Made by a program: the position numbers and the translations under genes. Positions 28,712-36,474 of a DNA stretch of 64,000 nucleotides are shown here, in pieces. The stretch's first letter is position 1, and the number at the start of each line of letters is the position of its first letter. The stretch comes from Glacieibacterium frigidum (lineage in GTDB: Bacteria; Pseudomonadota; Alphaproteobacteria; Sphingomonadales; Sphingomonadaceae): positions 1,707,501 through 1,771,500 of the forward strand of contig NZ_VJWA01000001.1 of the NCBI RefSeq assembly GCF_007097155.1, written 5' to 3'. A model generated the notes under the pieces. It saw nothing but the letters and a program-made list of their open reading frames with translations, was not told the DNA's origin and did no database searches.

Positions 28712-28860
28712 CACAAAGAAAAGGGCCGGCAACCCGAAGATCGCCGGCCCAGTAAACCTCAGGTTCCCGGCCAAGGGGGGGAGGGAGGGCCGGGAACCTC
28801 GCCCGGGGACCGCGGGGGAGTGCGGTGGCCGGGGGGTCCGCCGCTGAGACAGCGGCAACA
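28712..28860 (-). ncRNA. candidate small RNA with cytosine-rich loops
   Basis: Between the LysR stop and the tRNA the minus strand has four consecutive stems. First, GCCGCTG-TCT-CAGCGGC (28856-28840). Second, ACCGC-ACTCCCCC-GCGGT (about 28826-28809). Third, a perfect 12-base stem AGGTTCCCGGCC / GGCCGGGAACCT (28799-28761) with the 15-base loop CTCCCTCCCCCCCTT. Fourth, a terminator stem followed by TTTTCTTT. C-rich loops able to pair with Shine-Dalgarno sequences are a hallmark of several alphaproteobacterial sRNAs. No convincing promoter was found, so it may be processed from the LysR mRNA. Confidence 0.55.
28715..28750 (-). terminator. rho-independent terminator
   Basis: Stem GGGCCGGC / GCCGGCCC (28750-28743 and 28730-28723) with a 12-base loop, then TTTTCTTT on the minus strand. 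It ends the LysR transcript or the candidate small RNA and separates them from the tRNA. Confidence 0.85.
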
Positions 28861-28915
28861 CGGTCCTTATGCGCGCCTTACGAGGTGCCGAGCAGACGTT
28901 TATGCTGCAGTGCAG

Positions 28916-29836
28916 CTATGCAGCCGGGGCATATCCCGGCAGGTCGAGTGCATCGAGGGTCATGCGCTCGACGAGGAAATCGCGCAGCGCCCCGACGCGC
29001 ACCGATTTCCTGAGTTCGCTCGGATAGACGAAGAATGTCCGGAAGGTCGCGCCTTCGAGCTCGGGCAGCACGACCTGCACCTGCCCCGAGAAGCGGATGA
29101 GATAGCTGGGCAAGGCGGCGATCCCGGCCCCCGCCTCGACCGCCTGGAGCACGCCGAAACTGTTGTTGAGCGTCAGCGCGGGCACCCGCGCGCGGTCGGC
29201 GTGGCCGAGTTCGAGCGCCCAGTTGATGCCCTTCAAGGCCTCGGGCGCGGCACTGCCATAGGCAAGCAGCCGGTGCGCATCGAGGTCGGCGATCTTCAGC
29301 GGCGTGCCATGCCGCGCCAGATAGGCAGGCGACGCGCACAGCCGGTGGCGGATCGGCACCAGCGGTTTCTGGATCAGCTCGCCCTGATACGGCGGGTGGA
29401 AGCGGATCGCGCAATCGGCCTCGCGCTTCGCCAGGTCGACGTCATTGTCGGTCAGGATCATCGTGACCGTGATGTCGGGGTAGAGATCGAGAAACGCGCC
29501 CATTTGCCGAGCCAGCCAGGTCGAGCCGAAGCTGACAGTGGTGGTCAGGCGGATCTCCCCCGACGGCCGGTTGCGCGACGAATCGATGCTGGCGCGGGTG
29601 CGCTCGAGCGTTTCCGACATCGTGTGTGTCGCGGCGTGGAGCTTCTCGCCCTCGTGCGTCATCGCGAGACCGCGCGCGTGGCGGTGGAACAGCTTGGCGC
29701 CGACCGCTTCCTCCAGCGCCATGATCTGACGGCTCAGCGCGGGCTGCGACATGCGCAGGCGCCGCGCCGCCTCGGTAAAGCTGCCCGCGTCGGCGACGCA
29801 GTCGAACAGGCGCAGCTTTTCCCAGTCGAGGTTCAC
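28916..29836 (-). CDS. LysR-family transcriptional regulator
   Basis: 306 residues. The winged helix-turn-helix occupies residues about 5-64 (LRLFDCVADAGSFTEAARRL, then MSQPALSRQIMALEEAVG). It is followed by the LysR substrate-binding domain (IRLTTTVSFGSTWLARQMGAFLDLYPDI onward, split by conserved residues). GTG start at 29836 overlaps the trxB stop (GTGA). The AGGGG stretch upstream of this start comes from the palindromic repeat that ends trxB. Ligand and targets unknown; coupling to trxB suggests a redox-related theme but does not prove one. Confidence 0.9.
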   Translation of the reverse strand: MNLDWEKLRLFDCVADAGSFTEAARRLRMSQPALSRQIMALEEAVGAKLFHRHARGLAMTHEGEKLHAATHTMSETLERTRASIDSSRNRPSGEIRLTTTVSFGSTWLARQMGAFLDLYPDITVTMILTDNDVDLAKREADCAIRFHPPYQGELIQKPLVPIRHRLCASPAYLARHGTPLKIADLDAHRLLAYGSAAPEALKGINWALELGHADRARVPALTLNNSFGVLQAVEAGAGIAALPSYLIRFSGQVQVVLPELEGATFRTFFVYPSELRKSVRVGALRDFLVERMTLDALDLPGYAPAA

Positions 29837-30846
29837 GATGACTGCACCCCCTCCCCGCGGGGAGGGGCGAGAGACGGCGCAGCCGGCCCGGGGGTGGGCT
29901 CCGCTTCGTGCGTGTGCGCGAGGAAGCGCTCGGCCTCGAGCGCCGCCATGCAGCCCATCGCCGCCGCGGTCACCGCCTGGCGATAGACCTTGTCCTTGAC
30001 GTCGCCGGCCGCGAACACGCCCGGCACCGAGGTCGCGGTCGAGTCGGGCGCGGTAACCAGATAGCCCTCGTCGTCCATGTCGAGCTGGCCCGCGAACAGC
30101 TCGGTCGCCGGCACGTGGCCGATCGCGACGAACAGCCCGTCGACCGCGAGTTCGCGCGGTTGTCCCGTGGACATGTCGAGCAGGGTGACACCGGTTACTC
30201 CGGGCGGTGACGCGCTGCCCGTCACCTCGGCGACCTCGGCATTCCAGATCACGCTGATCTTCGGGTTGGCGAACAGCCGCGCCTGGTTGGTCTTGTCGGC
30301 GCGCAATTCGCCGCGGCGGTGGATCAGCGTGACGTGGCTGGCGAAATTGGTCAGGAACAGCGCTTCCTCGACCGCGGTGTTGCCGCCGCCGACGACGGCG
30401 ACCGCCTTGCCGCGGTAGAAGAAGCCGTCGCACGTCGCGCACGCCGACACGCCGAAACCGCGGTAGCGTGTCTCCGACGGCAGGCCGAGCCAGCGCGCCT
30501 GCGCGCCGGTCGCGACGACCAGCGTGTCGGCGGTCCAGCGCGCGCCCGAATCGCAGATCACGACGAAGGGTCGTACGCCGGTCTCGACCGACACGACGAT
30601 GTCGTCGACGAGGCGCGTGCCGACGTGCGCCGCCTGTTCCTCCATGCGGACCATCAGGTCGGGGCCGAGCACGCTGACGTCGCCGGGCCAGTTCTCGACA
30701 TCGGTAGTAATCGTCAGCTGGCCGCCGGGCTGGATGCCCCGGATCAGCACGGGGGTGAGTGCGGCGCGGGCGGCGTAGATCGCGGCGGTATAGCCTGCGG
30801 GGCCCGAGCCGATGATCAGGACGCGGGCGTGGTCGGTCGGCGGCAT
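29833..30846 (-). CDS. trxB: thioredoxin-disulfide reductase
   Basis: 337 residues. FAD site IIGSGPAGYTAAIYAAR at 11-27, GQLTITTDVENWPG, redox-active CATC with Cys136 and Cys139, NADPH site VGGGNTAVEEALFL, and VFAAGDVKDKVYRQAVTAAAMGC. It keeps thioredoxin reduced with NADPH in the cytoplasm. The last 20 or so residues (PTPGPAAPSLAPPRGEGVQS) are outside the family and are encoded by a palindromic repeat. The start faces the Lrp-type regulator across a 122-base divergent gap. Confidence 0.95.
   Translation of the reverse strand: MPPTDHARVLIIGSGPAGYTAAIYAARAALTPVLIRGIQPGGQLTITTDVENWPGDVSVLGPDLMVRMEEQAAHVGTRLVDDIVVSVETGVRPFVVICDSGARWTADTLVVATGAQARWLGLPSETRYRGFGVSACATCDGFFYRGKAVAVVGGGNTAVEEALFLTNFASHVTLIHRRGELRADKTNQARLFANPKISVIWNAEVAEVTGSASPPGVTGVTLLDMSTGQPRELAVDGLFVAIGHVPATELFAGQLDMDDEGYLVTAPDSTATSVPGVFAAGDVKDKVYRQAVTAAAMGCMAALEAERFLAHTHEAEPTPGPAAPSLAPPRGEGVQSS
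29846..29898. repeat. palindromic repeat forming the trxB 3' end
   Basis: CCCCCTCCCCGCGGGGAGGGG is a near-perfect palindrome when read in two parts (CCCCTCCCC, GCGG, GGAGGGG). It is followed by CGAGAGACGGCGCAGCC and GGCCCGGGGGTGGG. The same order of segments is seen in the three copies after uvrA. Confidence 0.85.
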
Positions 30847-30924
30847 TCTTGTCTCCCTGGAGGCCCATATCTAGGACTTCGAGGACGTTCTCGCCAGCGG
30901 TGGAAGATTGCGTTCGGTCGCAAC

Positions 30925-30940
30925 ATTCGTATAGTCGAAT
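30925..30940. promoter_or_regulatory. inverted repeat, possible Lrp-type operator
   Basis: ATTCG-TATAGT-CGAAT has perfect five-base arms and an AT-rich centre, 28 bases before the Lrp-family start and within the gap shared with trxB. Lrp/AsnC regulators commonly autoregulate from such sites. No experiment supports this one. Confidence 0.4.
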
Positions 30941-30968
30941 ATCGTTACGCTTGTTGGGAATTGCGCCA

Positions 30969-31448
30969 GTGCACCGGTCTCGTCTGGCCATCGACTCGAT
31001 CGACCGCGTCATCCTGCGCAATTTGCAGAGCGAGGGGCGGATCACCAACGTCGAGCTCGCCGAGCGCGCCGGCCTGACCGCGCCGCCCTGCCTGCGCCGC
31101 GTCCGCGCGCTCGAGGAAGCCGGCGCGATCCGCGGCTATCACGCCGATCTCGACCCCGAGGCGATGGGCTATGCGATCACCGTCTTCGCGATGGTCAGCC
31201 TGAAGAGCCAGGCCGAGGCCGACCTGCGCGCTTTCGAGGAGCATGTCGCCGCCCTGCCCCAGGTTCGCGAGTGCCACATGCTGAACGGCGAGATCGACTT
31301 CATCCTCAAGGTGGTCGCGCACGACCTGCAGGAATTCCAGCGCTTCCTGACCTCGCAGCTGACGCCCGCGCCCAACGTCGAGCACGTCAAGACGTCGCTG
31401 ACGATCCGCACGTCCAAATTGCTGCCCGGCGTTCCGGTCGACGCCTGA
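30969..31448 (+). CDS. Lrp/AsnC-family transcriptional regulator
   Basis: 159 residues from GTG at 30969. N-terminal helix-turn-helix (IDRVILRNLQSEGRITNVEL, then AERAGLTAPPCLRRVRALE) and a C-terminal ligand-binding AsnC domain (ITVFAMVSLKSQAEADLRAF, VRECHMLNGEIDFILKVV). These proteins sense amino acids and regulate their metabolism or transport. The longer open frame upstream has no domain content. It is divergent from trxB. Confidence 0.92.
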   Translation: MHRSRLAIDSIDRVILRNLQSEGRITNVELAERAGLTAPPCLRRVRALEEAGAIRGYHADLDPEAMGYAITVFAMVSLKSQAEADLRAFEEHVAALPQVRECHMLNGEIDFILKVVAHDLQEFQRFLTSQLTPAPNVEHVKTSLTIRTSKLLPGVPVDA

Positions 31449-31454
31449 TACGAA

Positions 31455-31478
31455 AACGGCGGGCCGAAGCCCGCCGTT
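31455..31478. terminator. bidirectional terminator between lrp-type gene and TonB receptor
   Basis: Perfect ten-base stem AACGGCGGGC / GCCCGCCGTT with a four-base loop (CGAA on plus, TTCG on minus). On the minus strand it is followed by TTCG after TT, giving a TTTT tract, so it best terminates the TonB receptor gene. It can also serve the convergent regulator. Confidence 0.8.
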
Positions 31479-31502
31479 CGCGTCGTGTCTGTTTACCCCC
31501 GT

Positions 31503-33986
31503 TTAGAAGGCGAGGCGCAGCGCAGCCTGGAAGGTCTGCGGCGCGCCGACCGAGTAGGTCGGGAACGACGCGAGAACCGTGTCGCCGTTCGATGCCGTGA
31601 ACTGGTTCCGATTGGTCTGGCTGCTGATGTTGCCGAGGTACTTCTCGTTGAACAGGTTCGACACGTTCACCTGGAAGTAGGAGCCCGGCAGGCCCAGACC
31701 GTCGAGCTTGTAGCGCGCGTTCAGGTTCGCGACCTGATAGGCGGGCGCCACCTCGTCGTTGACGTCGGTCGAGAAGCGGTCGCCTACATGCTTGATCTCG
31801 AAGCCGGCCGAGAACGCGTCACCGCGATAGTCGACGCGGAAACCAGCCTGATGCTTCGGCGTCTCGACCAGTTCCTTGCCCTTCACCGGCAGCAGCGTCT
31901 GGGTGAACGGCGAAGCCGCGTTCGGGCGGAACTGGCGCAGCACCAAGTCATCCTGCACCTCGGTGTCGGTGAAGCTGTACGTGGCGTAGAGCGTCACGCG
32001 CGGGATCGGCTCGAAACCGATCTGCCCGTCGAAGCCCTTGAACTTCACTTCGCCGACGTTGCGCGTGATGTTGATGCCCAGGTCCTGATCGAAGGCACGC
32101 ACCAGGCGGTTCTTGAAGGTCGAGTGATAGGCACCGATCGACGCGATTACCGGGCCGCGCTGATAGCGGTAACCGACTTCGTACAGCGTGGTCGTCTCGG
32201 GCTGCACGTTAACGATCTGCACGTCGTACAGGTCGTCGGTGCGCGGCGACGAGAGGTTCTGCGAGTAGCCAGCGAACAGCATGTGACCGGCGCCGGGCGT
32301 GATGCTGACACCGACGTTCGGCAGCACCTTGTCGTACTTCACTTCGCCGACGAACGGCCCGCGAGCATTGTTGTAAGCGGCGCCCGGGTTGGCCGGATTG
32401 ATGACCGAGATCGTGCCGACCGGCTGAGCCGAGCAGTAAGCGAAGCCAGCCGAGGTGGTGTAGCAGAACTGGTTCAACTCACGCTTGAAGAACGGTGCGC
32501 GCACGCCGAGGCTGACGGTCAGGAAATTGTCGAAGAACTCGCCGCGATACTCGCCGGCGACCTGGTTCAGCAGCGCCACCGACTTGCGGTCGCGGGTCTG
32601 GAACGACGTGCCGTCGAGCGTCTTGATGTCCGTCGCGTTACGACCGCCGAAAACGCTTTCCGGGTTGCCGTCGGCATCGAGGAAACCGAACTGGCCGTCC
32701 TGCTTATGCTCGGCGCGGTCATAGGTGTAGGCGACGCGGATCAGGTTGTTGTCGTCGAAGTTGTAGATCAGCGACGCGTTCAGGCCGTAGCGGTTCGTGT
32801 TGGTGTTGTTCGGACGATACAGGCGGATCGAGTCGAGGACGTCGCCGTCGCCGTTCAGGTCGACGCCGGGCTGCGACGCAACCGGGGTCAGCGGGTTGAA
32901 GCGCGTGCCCTGCAGGCGCTGGTCGCGCTCCGAGACGACCTCGTTACCGCCGCCGTTGGCGAGCGTGTACTGGTACGACGGGTCGACCGTCAGGATCAGG
33001 CCGTCGGTCAGGGTGAAGCGGCCCTGCGCACGGACGTTGCCGGTGTTCGACGGGTTCACGAACAGGTTGAAATAGCCGCTGTCGACGCCGATCGTCGTGC
33101 CGGCGCAAGGCTGGAACGCTGCGCCGCCCTCGTTCTGGACCGTGCCGGCACCCGGCGCCGGACGCGGGCAGACATCGACGCGGTCGATCTCGCGGTTCTG
33201 CTGGAATTCGGTCAGGCGGAGGTTGCGGTAAAAGTTGTTCCGGTTCTCGTTGTAGTGACCGATGATGCTGATGAAGTCGCCGTTGCTGCCGATCGGCTGG
33301 AAGATGCGGGCGTTGACCTGCTTCTTCTCGAGCGAGCCCGGACCCTTGAACTTGTCGTACTTGGTGTACGACGCCGAGACGAACGCCGTCGTCGCCCACG
33401 GCCCGAACTCACCGCTGTTCAGCAGGAAGATGCCGCGGCGATAATTGTTCTCGCCGAGCTGGCCCTGGATGAAACCACCGGCCTCCTTGGTCGGGCGGCG
33501 GGTGATGTAGTTGATCGTACCGCCGGTCGAAGACGCGGTCGGGCTGTCGATGTCGGTCGTGCCGACGTTGACGACGGCGCGGTCGATCAGCTCCGAATCC
33601 AGCTGCTGGTTCGAGAAGATCGCGTAGTTGCCGCTGTCGTTGAGCGGAATGCCGTCCTGCAGCAGCGCGATGCGGTTGCCGTCGAGGCCGCGCAGACGCA
33701 GGTTGCCGCCCGAGTTGCCGTACGGATCGTTGTTGACGAAGTTCAGGCCGGGGGTGAGGTTCAGCGTCTCCAGGATCGACTGACCCGGCGCCTTGGCTTC
33801 GATGTAGACCGAGTCGATGGTCGCGCGCTGCTTCGGCGCGGATTCGGCGGCGATGATGCCCTGGCTGCGCTTCGTCGCGGTGACGACGATTTCCTCCAGC
33901 TCCTGCGAGCCGGTCGACTGCGCGAGTGCGCCGGTCGGAATTGCCATGAGCGCGGCAAGCGCGCAGCCGAGGCGCAGATTTCGCAT
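31503..33986 (-). CDS. TonB-dependent outer-membrane receptor
   Basis: 827 residues: signal peptide ending GALAQ, a TonB-box-like EEIVVTA near residue 32, a plug domain (QSILETLNLTPGLNFVNN, NLRLRGLDGNRIALLQDGIPL) and a 22-strand-type barrel ending in a C-terminal aromatic (ALRLAF). It imports a scarce nutrient with energy from TonB-ExbBD. The substrate is unknown; no transport or degradation genes are adjacent. It stands alone between two terminators. Confidence 0.93.
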   Translation of the reverse strand: MRNLRLGCALAALMAIPTGALAQSTGSQELEEIVVTATKRSQGIIAAESAPKQRATIDSVYIEAKAPGQSILETLNLTPGLNFVNNDPYGNSGGNLRLRGLDGNRIALLQDGIPLNDSGNYAIFSNQQLDSELIDRAVVNVGTTDIDSPTASSTGGTINYITRRPTKEAGGFIQGQLGENNYRRGIFLLNSGEFGPWATTAFVSASYTKYDKFKGPGSLEKKQVNARIFQPIGSNGDFISIIGHYNENRNNFYRNLRLTEFQQNREIDRVDVCPRPAPGAGTVQNEGGAAFQPCAGTTIGVDSGYFNLFVNPSNTGNVRAQGRFTLTDGLILTVDPSYQYTLANGGGNEVVSERDQRLQGTRFNPLTPVASQPGVDLNGDGDVLDSIRLYRPNNTNTNRYGLNASLIYNFDDNNLIRVAYTYDRAEHKQDGQFGFLDADGNPESVFGGRNATDIKTLDGTSFQTRDRKSVALLNQVAGEYRGEFFDNFLTVSLGVRAPFFKRELNQFCYTTSAGFAYCSAQPVGTISVINPANPGAAYNNARGPFVGEVKYDKVLPNVGVSITPGAGHMLFAGYSQNLSSPRTDDLYDVQIVNVQPETTTLYEVGYRYQRGPVIASIGAYHSTFKNRLVRAFDQDLGINITRNVGEVKFKGFDGQIGFEPIPRVTLYATYSFTDTEVQDDLVLRQFRPNAASPFTQTLLPVKGKELVETPKHQAGFRVDYRGDAFSAGFEIKHVGDRFSTDVNDEVAPAYQVANLNARYKLDGLGLPGSYFQVNVSNLFNEKYLGNISSQTNRNQFTASNGDTVLASFPTYSVGAPQTFQAALRLAF

Positions 33987-34147
33987 CGTCGATTGTCCTT
34001 GTGAAGCAGCTGAACTGGGGAATCACCTGCCCGGTGATCCCTTACCGGCGCGTCAATGGCGCGGGATTGTGACAGTTGGAAGGCAATCTGGATCATGGTT
34101 CCGTGCAGAGCGAACTCGCGCATTACGTGTTGCGCCGCAGCAACACG

Positions 34148-34177
34148 AAAAAAGGGCCCGGCGTGAACCGGGCCCTT
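34148..34177 (-). terminator. rho-independent terminator of the porin-like gene
   Basis: On the minus strand the stem AAGGGCCCGG / CCGGGCCCTT with a six-base loop is followed by six consecutive T. One of the strongest terminators in the window. Confidence 0.92.
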
Positions 34178-34199
34178 CTCGTCGTTTCGGCAGGTCGGA

Positions 34200-34781
34200 T
34201 TAGAAGCGGAAGCCGACGCCAACCAGCGCCTGGTTGCGGTCCACACCCTGCTCGTAGTTGGTGTAGCGATACTCGGCCTTGGCGAACGAGTTGCCGCTGA
34301 GGGCGTACTCGACGCCCAGGCCGGCGCGCACGCCTTCCAGGTTGTCGCTGGCGCTGATCGTCCCAAGGGCGTCGGTCGCCGACACGCGGAAGCGCGAATT
34401 GGCGTAGCCGACCTTGGCGTACAGCAGCGCGCGGCTGCCGACGATGGCACCGACACGGACGCTGGCATCCAGGTCGCGCTTGGCCTTGATCGCGATCCGG
34501 TTGACGCCGCTGCCGGCCACCTCGTCGGTGTTCGACAGGTCGGCGTTGACCTCGACACCCAACAGCGCGCCGCCGACTGCATAGTCGTAGCCGGCACCGA
34601 TGCCGTAGGTGACGCCTTCGACCGCGCCCGTGGTGTCATTGGTGCCCAGGCGGTCATAGCCGACGTGCGCCTCGATGCGCGGGCCGGTGAAGGTGGGATC
34701 GTTCGGCGTGGCGGCGGTCTGCGCTGCGGCCGGAACGGCGGCAAGCGGCGCCAGCAGCGCTGCGAAAGCGATAAATCTCAT
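34200..34781 (-). CDS. outer-membrane beta-barrel protein (porin-family, OmpA/opacity-like)
   Basis: 193 residues with signal peptide MRFIAFAALLAPLAAVPAAAQ. The mature part shows the alternating pattern of an eight-stranded barrel: PRIEAHVGYDRLG, GIGAGYDYAVGGALLGVEVN, VRVGAIVGSRALLYAKVGYAN, GVRAGLGVEYAL, SFAKAEYRYTNYE, and a C-terminal Phe (VGVGFRF) for the Bam complex. Related to the outer-membrane beta-barrel domain proteins near Omp25/Omp31 of alphaproteobacteria. Structural or small-pore role is likely; no peptidoglycan-binding OmpA domain is present. Confidence 0.88.
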   Translation of the reverse strand: MRFIAFAALLAPLAAVPAAAQTAATPNDPTFTGPRIEAHVGYDRLGTNDTTGAVEGVTYGIGAGYDYAVGGALLGVEVNADLSNTDEVAGSGVNRIAIKAKRDLDASVRVGAIVGSRALLYAKVGYANSRFRVSATDALGTISASDNLEGVRAGLGVEYALSGNSFAKAEYRYTNYEQGVDRNQALVGVGFRF

Positions 34782-34874
34782 GGGGTAATCCTCAAGCTGT
34801 TCAAACAGCCGCGACCATCGCCGGTCGCGGGGCGGGGCCTATCGCGCCGCGCCGATGAACGCCGGATGACCAAA

Positions 34875-34950
34875 TGGTGGGCGATGACGGGCTCGAACCG
34901 CCGACCCTCCCCGTGTAAAGGGGATGCTCTACCAACTGAGCTAATCGCCC
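34875..34950 (-). tRNA. tRNA-Val (anticodon TAC)
   Basis: Acceptor GGGCGAT / ATCGCCC, D arm GCTC / GAGC with AGTTGGTA loop, anticodon stem TCCCC / GGGGA-type with loop TTTACAC (anticodon TAC, reads GTA), T arm CGGCGGTTCGAGCCCG, discriminator A and an encoded CCA. Clear and complete. Confidence 0.95.
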
Positions 34951-34958
34951 GCGCGGAC

Positions 34959-34987
34959 CATCTAGCGCCGACTTGGCAGCGCGGCAA
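34959..34987 (-). promoter_or_regulatory. tRNA-Val promoter
   Basis: On the minus strand TTGCCG, 17 bases, then TAGATG, with the mature tRNA beginning eight bases after the -10 box. Good housekeeping-sigma geometry. Confidence 0.65.
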
Positions 34988-35030
34988 CGATGCGCGATAG
35001 CGAAGGCGACCGCCTGAAGGAGCCCCGACG

Positions 35031-35252
35031 ATGTTCGCGCGCCTGTTCATCGAGCACCCCCGCACCGTCGGTGAGGGCTATTTCGAGCACATGGCCGCAT
35101 CGCTGGGCACGGCGCGCAAGCTTGCGGTGGCGAGCCTCGCCTGCGTCGTCCACGCCGTCGTGCCGGGGCTGTGCAAGACCACCGGCAGCACGGCGATCCT
35201 CAAGCTGCATGCCGAGGTCGCGCCGCGGCGCTTCGACCAGCCGACATTGTAA
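35031..35252 (+). CDS. DUF6356-like small membrane protein
   Basis: 73 residues: MFARLFIEHPRTVGEGYFEH, a hydrophobic segment LAVASLACVVHAVVPGLC, then KTTGSTAILKLHAEVAP. The pattern HPRxVGExYxEH with VHAxVPGL is one I recall from short sphingomonad proteins grouped as DUF6356. One membrane helix; function unknown. It ends ten bases before the serine hydrolase gene on the same strand. Confidence 0.75.
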   Translation: MFARLFIEHPRTVGEGYFEHMAASLGTARKLAVASLACVVHAVVPGLCKTTGSTAILKLHAEVAPRRFDQPTL

Positions 35253-35262
35253 AGGGTAGCGA

Positions 35263-36471
35263 GTGACCGGTTTCTCTACGGCGCGGCTGGCTCGCGTCGA
35301 TACGTTTCTCGATGAAAAATATGTCCGGACAAAGCGCCTCCCCGGCACGTTAACGATGATCGCGCGCGGCGGCGAGATCGCGCACTTGGGCGTCACCGGC
35401 ATGGCGGATGTGGAGCGCGGGCGTCCGGTGGCCGCGGACACGATCTTCCGCATCTATTCGATGACCAAGCCGCTGACCTCGATGGCGCTGATGATGCTGG
35501 TCGAGGAAGGCAGCATTGCCCTCGACGATCCCGTCCACCGCTATATCCCGGCGTGGAAGAACCTCGCGGTCTTCGAGAGCGGCACCGACAAGCTCGGCTA
35601 CAAGACGCGGCCCGTGACCCGCCCGATGCAGGTCGTCGACCTGCTGCGCCACACTAGCGGGCTCACCTACGGCTTCCAGCTGCGAACCAACGTCGATGCC
35701 GGCTACCGCGCGCGGCGCATTGGCGAGATCGAGAAGGCGGGCACGCTCGACGATATGATCGCGGGGCTCGCCGACCTGCCGCTCGAATTCTCGCCCGGGG
35801 ACGCATGGAACTACTCGGTGGCGACCGACGTCTGCGGCTGGCTGGTGCAGGTCGTGTCGGGCGAGAAGTTCGAGGATTTCCTCCACCGCCGCATCATCGC
35901 GCCGCTGGGCATGGTCGATACCGGCTTCCACGTCCGCGAGGGCCAGGGCCACCGCTTCGCCGCGTGCTATCAGCCGACTCAGGCGGGCGGCATCGAGTTG
36001 CAGGACGATCCCGCAACCTCCTCCTACCTCGCACCGCCCAGCTTCGTGTCGGGCGGCGGCGGGCTGGTCTCGACCGCAAGCGACTATATGAAGTTCGCGC
36101 AGATGTGCCTCGACGGCGGCCGCACGGCATCGGGCGAGCGCCTGATCAGCCGCAAGACGCTCGACCTGATGACCGCCAACCATCTACCCGGCGGCCAGAG
36201 CATGGCCGAGATGTCGGTCTCGATGTTCAGCGAGGCGGCGTACGCGGGCGTCGGCTTCGGCCTGGGCTTCGCGATGACCGGCGACAGCGCGAGCACGCTG
36301 ATGCCCGGCAGTGACGGCGACTATTTCTGGGGTGGCGCCGCGAGCACCTTCTTCTGGGTAGACCCGGCCGAGGACCTCGCCTGCGTGTTCATGACCCAGC
36401 TGATCCCCAGCTCGACCTACCCGGTGCGCCGACAGGTGCGCACGATGGTCTACGCGGCGCTCGACGACTGA
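35263..36471 (+). CDS. beta-lactamase-fold serine hydrolase (class C / esterase type)
   Basis: 402 residues from GTG. The nucleophile motif S-x-x-K is SMTK at 66-69 in FRIYSMTKPLTSMALMML; the second motif is Tyr in WNYSVATDV; the third is replaced by WGGAAST near residue 362. This pattern fits the EstB-like esterases and penicillin-binding-protein-like hydrolases rather than true AmpC. No signal peptide is visible, so it is probably cytoplasmic. Substrate unknown. Confidence 0.88.
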   Translation: MTGFSTARLARVDTFLDEKYVRTKRLPGTLTMIARGGEIAHLGVTGMADVERGRPVAADTIFRIYSMTKPLTSMALMMLVEEGSIALDDPVHRYIPAWKNLAVFESGTDKLGYKTRPVTRPMQVVDLLRHTSGLTYGFQLRTNVDAGYRARRIGEIEKAGTLDDMIAGLADLPLEFSPGDAWNYSVATDVCGWLVQVVSGEKFEDFLHRRIIAPLGMVDTGFHVREGQGHRFAACYQPTQAGGIELQDDPATSSYLAPPSFVSGGGGLVSTASDYMKFAQMCLDGGRTASGERLISRKTLDLMTANHLPGGQSMAEMSVSMFSEAAYAGVGFGLGFAMTGDSASTLMPGSDGDYFWGGAASTFFWVDPAEDLACVFMTQLIPSSTYPVRRQVRTMVYAALDD

Positions 36472-36474
36472 TCG

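Noticed and set aside
28761-28799. G-quadruplex-forming run (GGGGGGGAGGGAGGG) as an independent element
   Set aside because: The run is the complement of the C-rich loop of a perfect 12-base stem; the hairpin reading explains it better, although a quadruplex on the plus strand cannot be excluded.
33987-34147. Promoter or riboswitch upstream of the TonB receptor
   Set aside because: A TTGACG box is present but no partner -10 at correct distance, and no known riboswitch core could be matched, so no feature is called in this 160-base gap.
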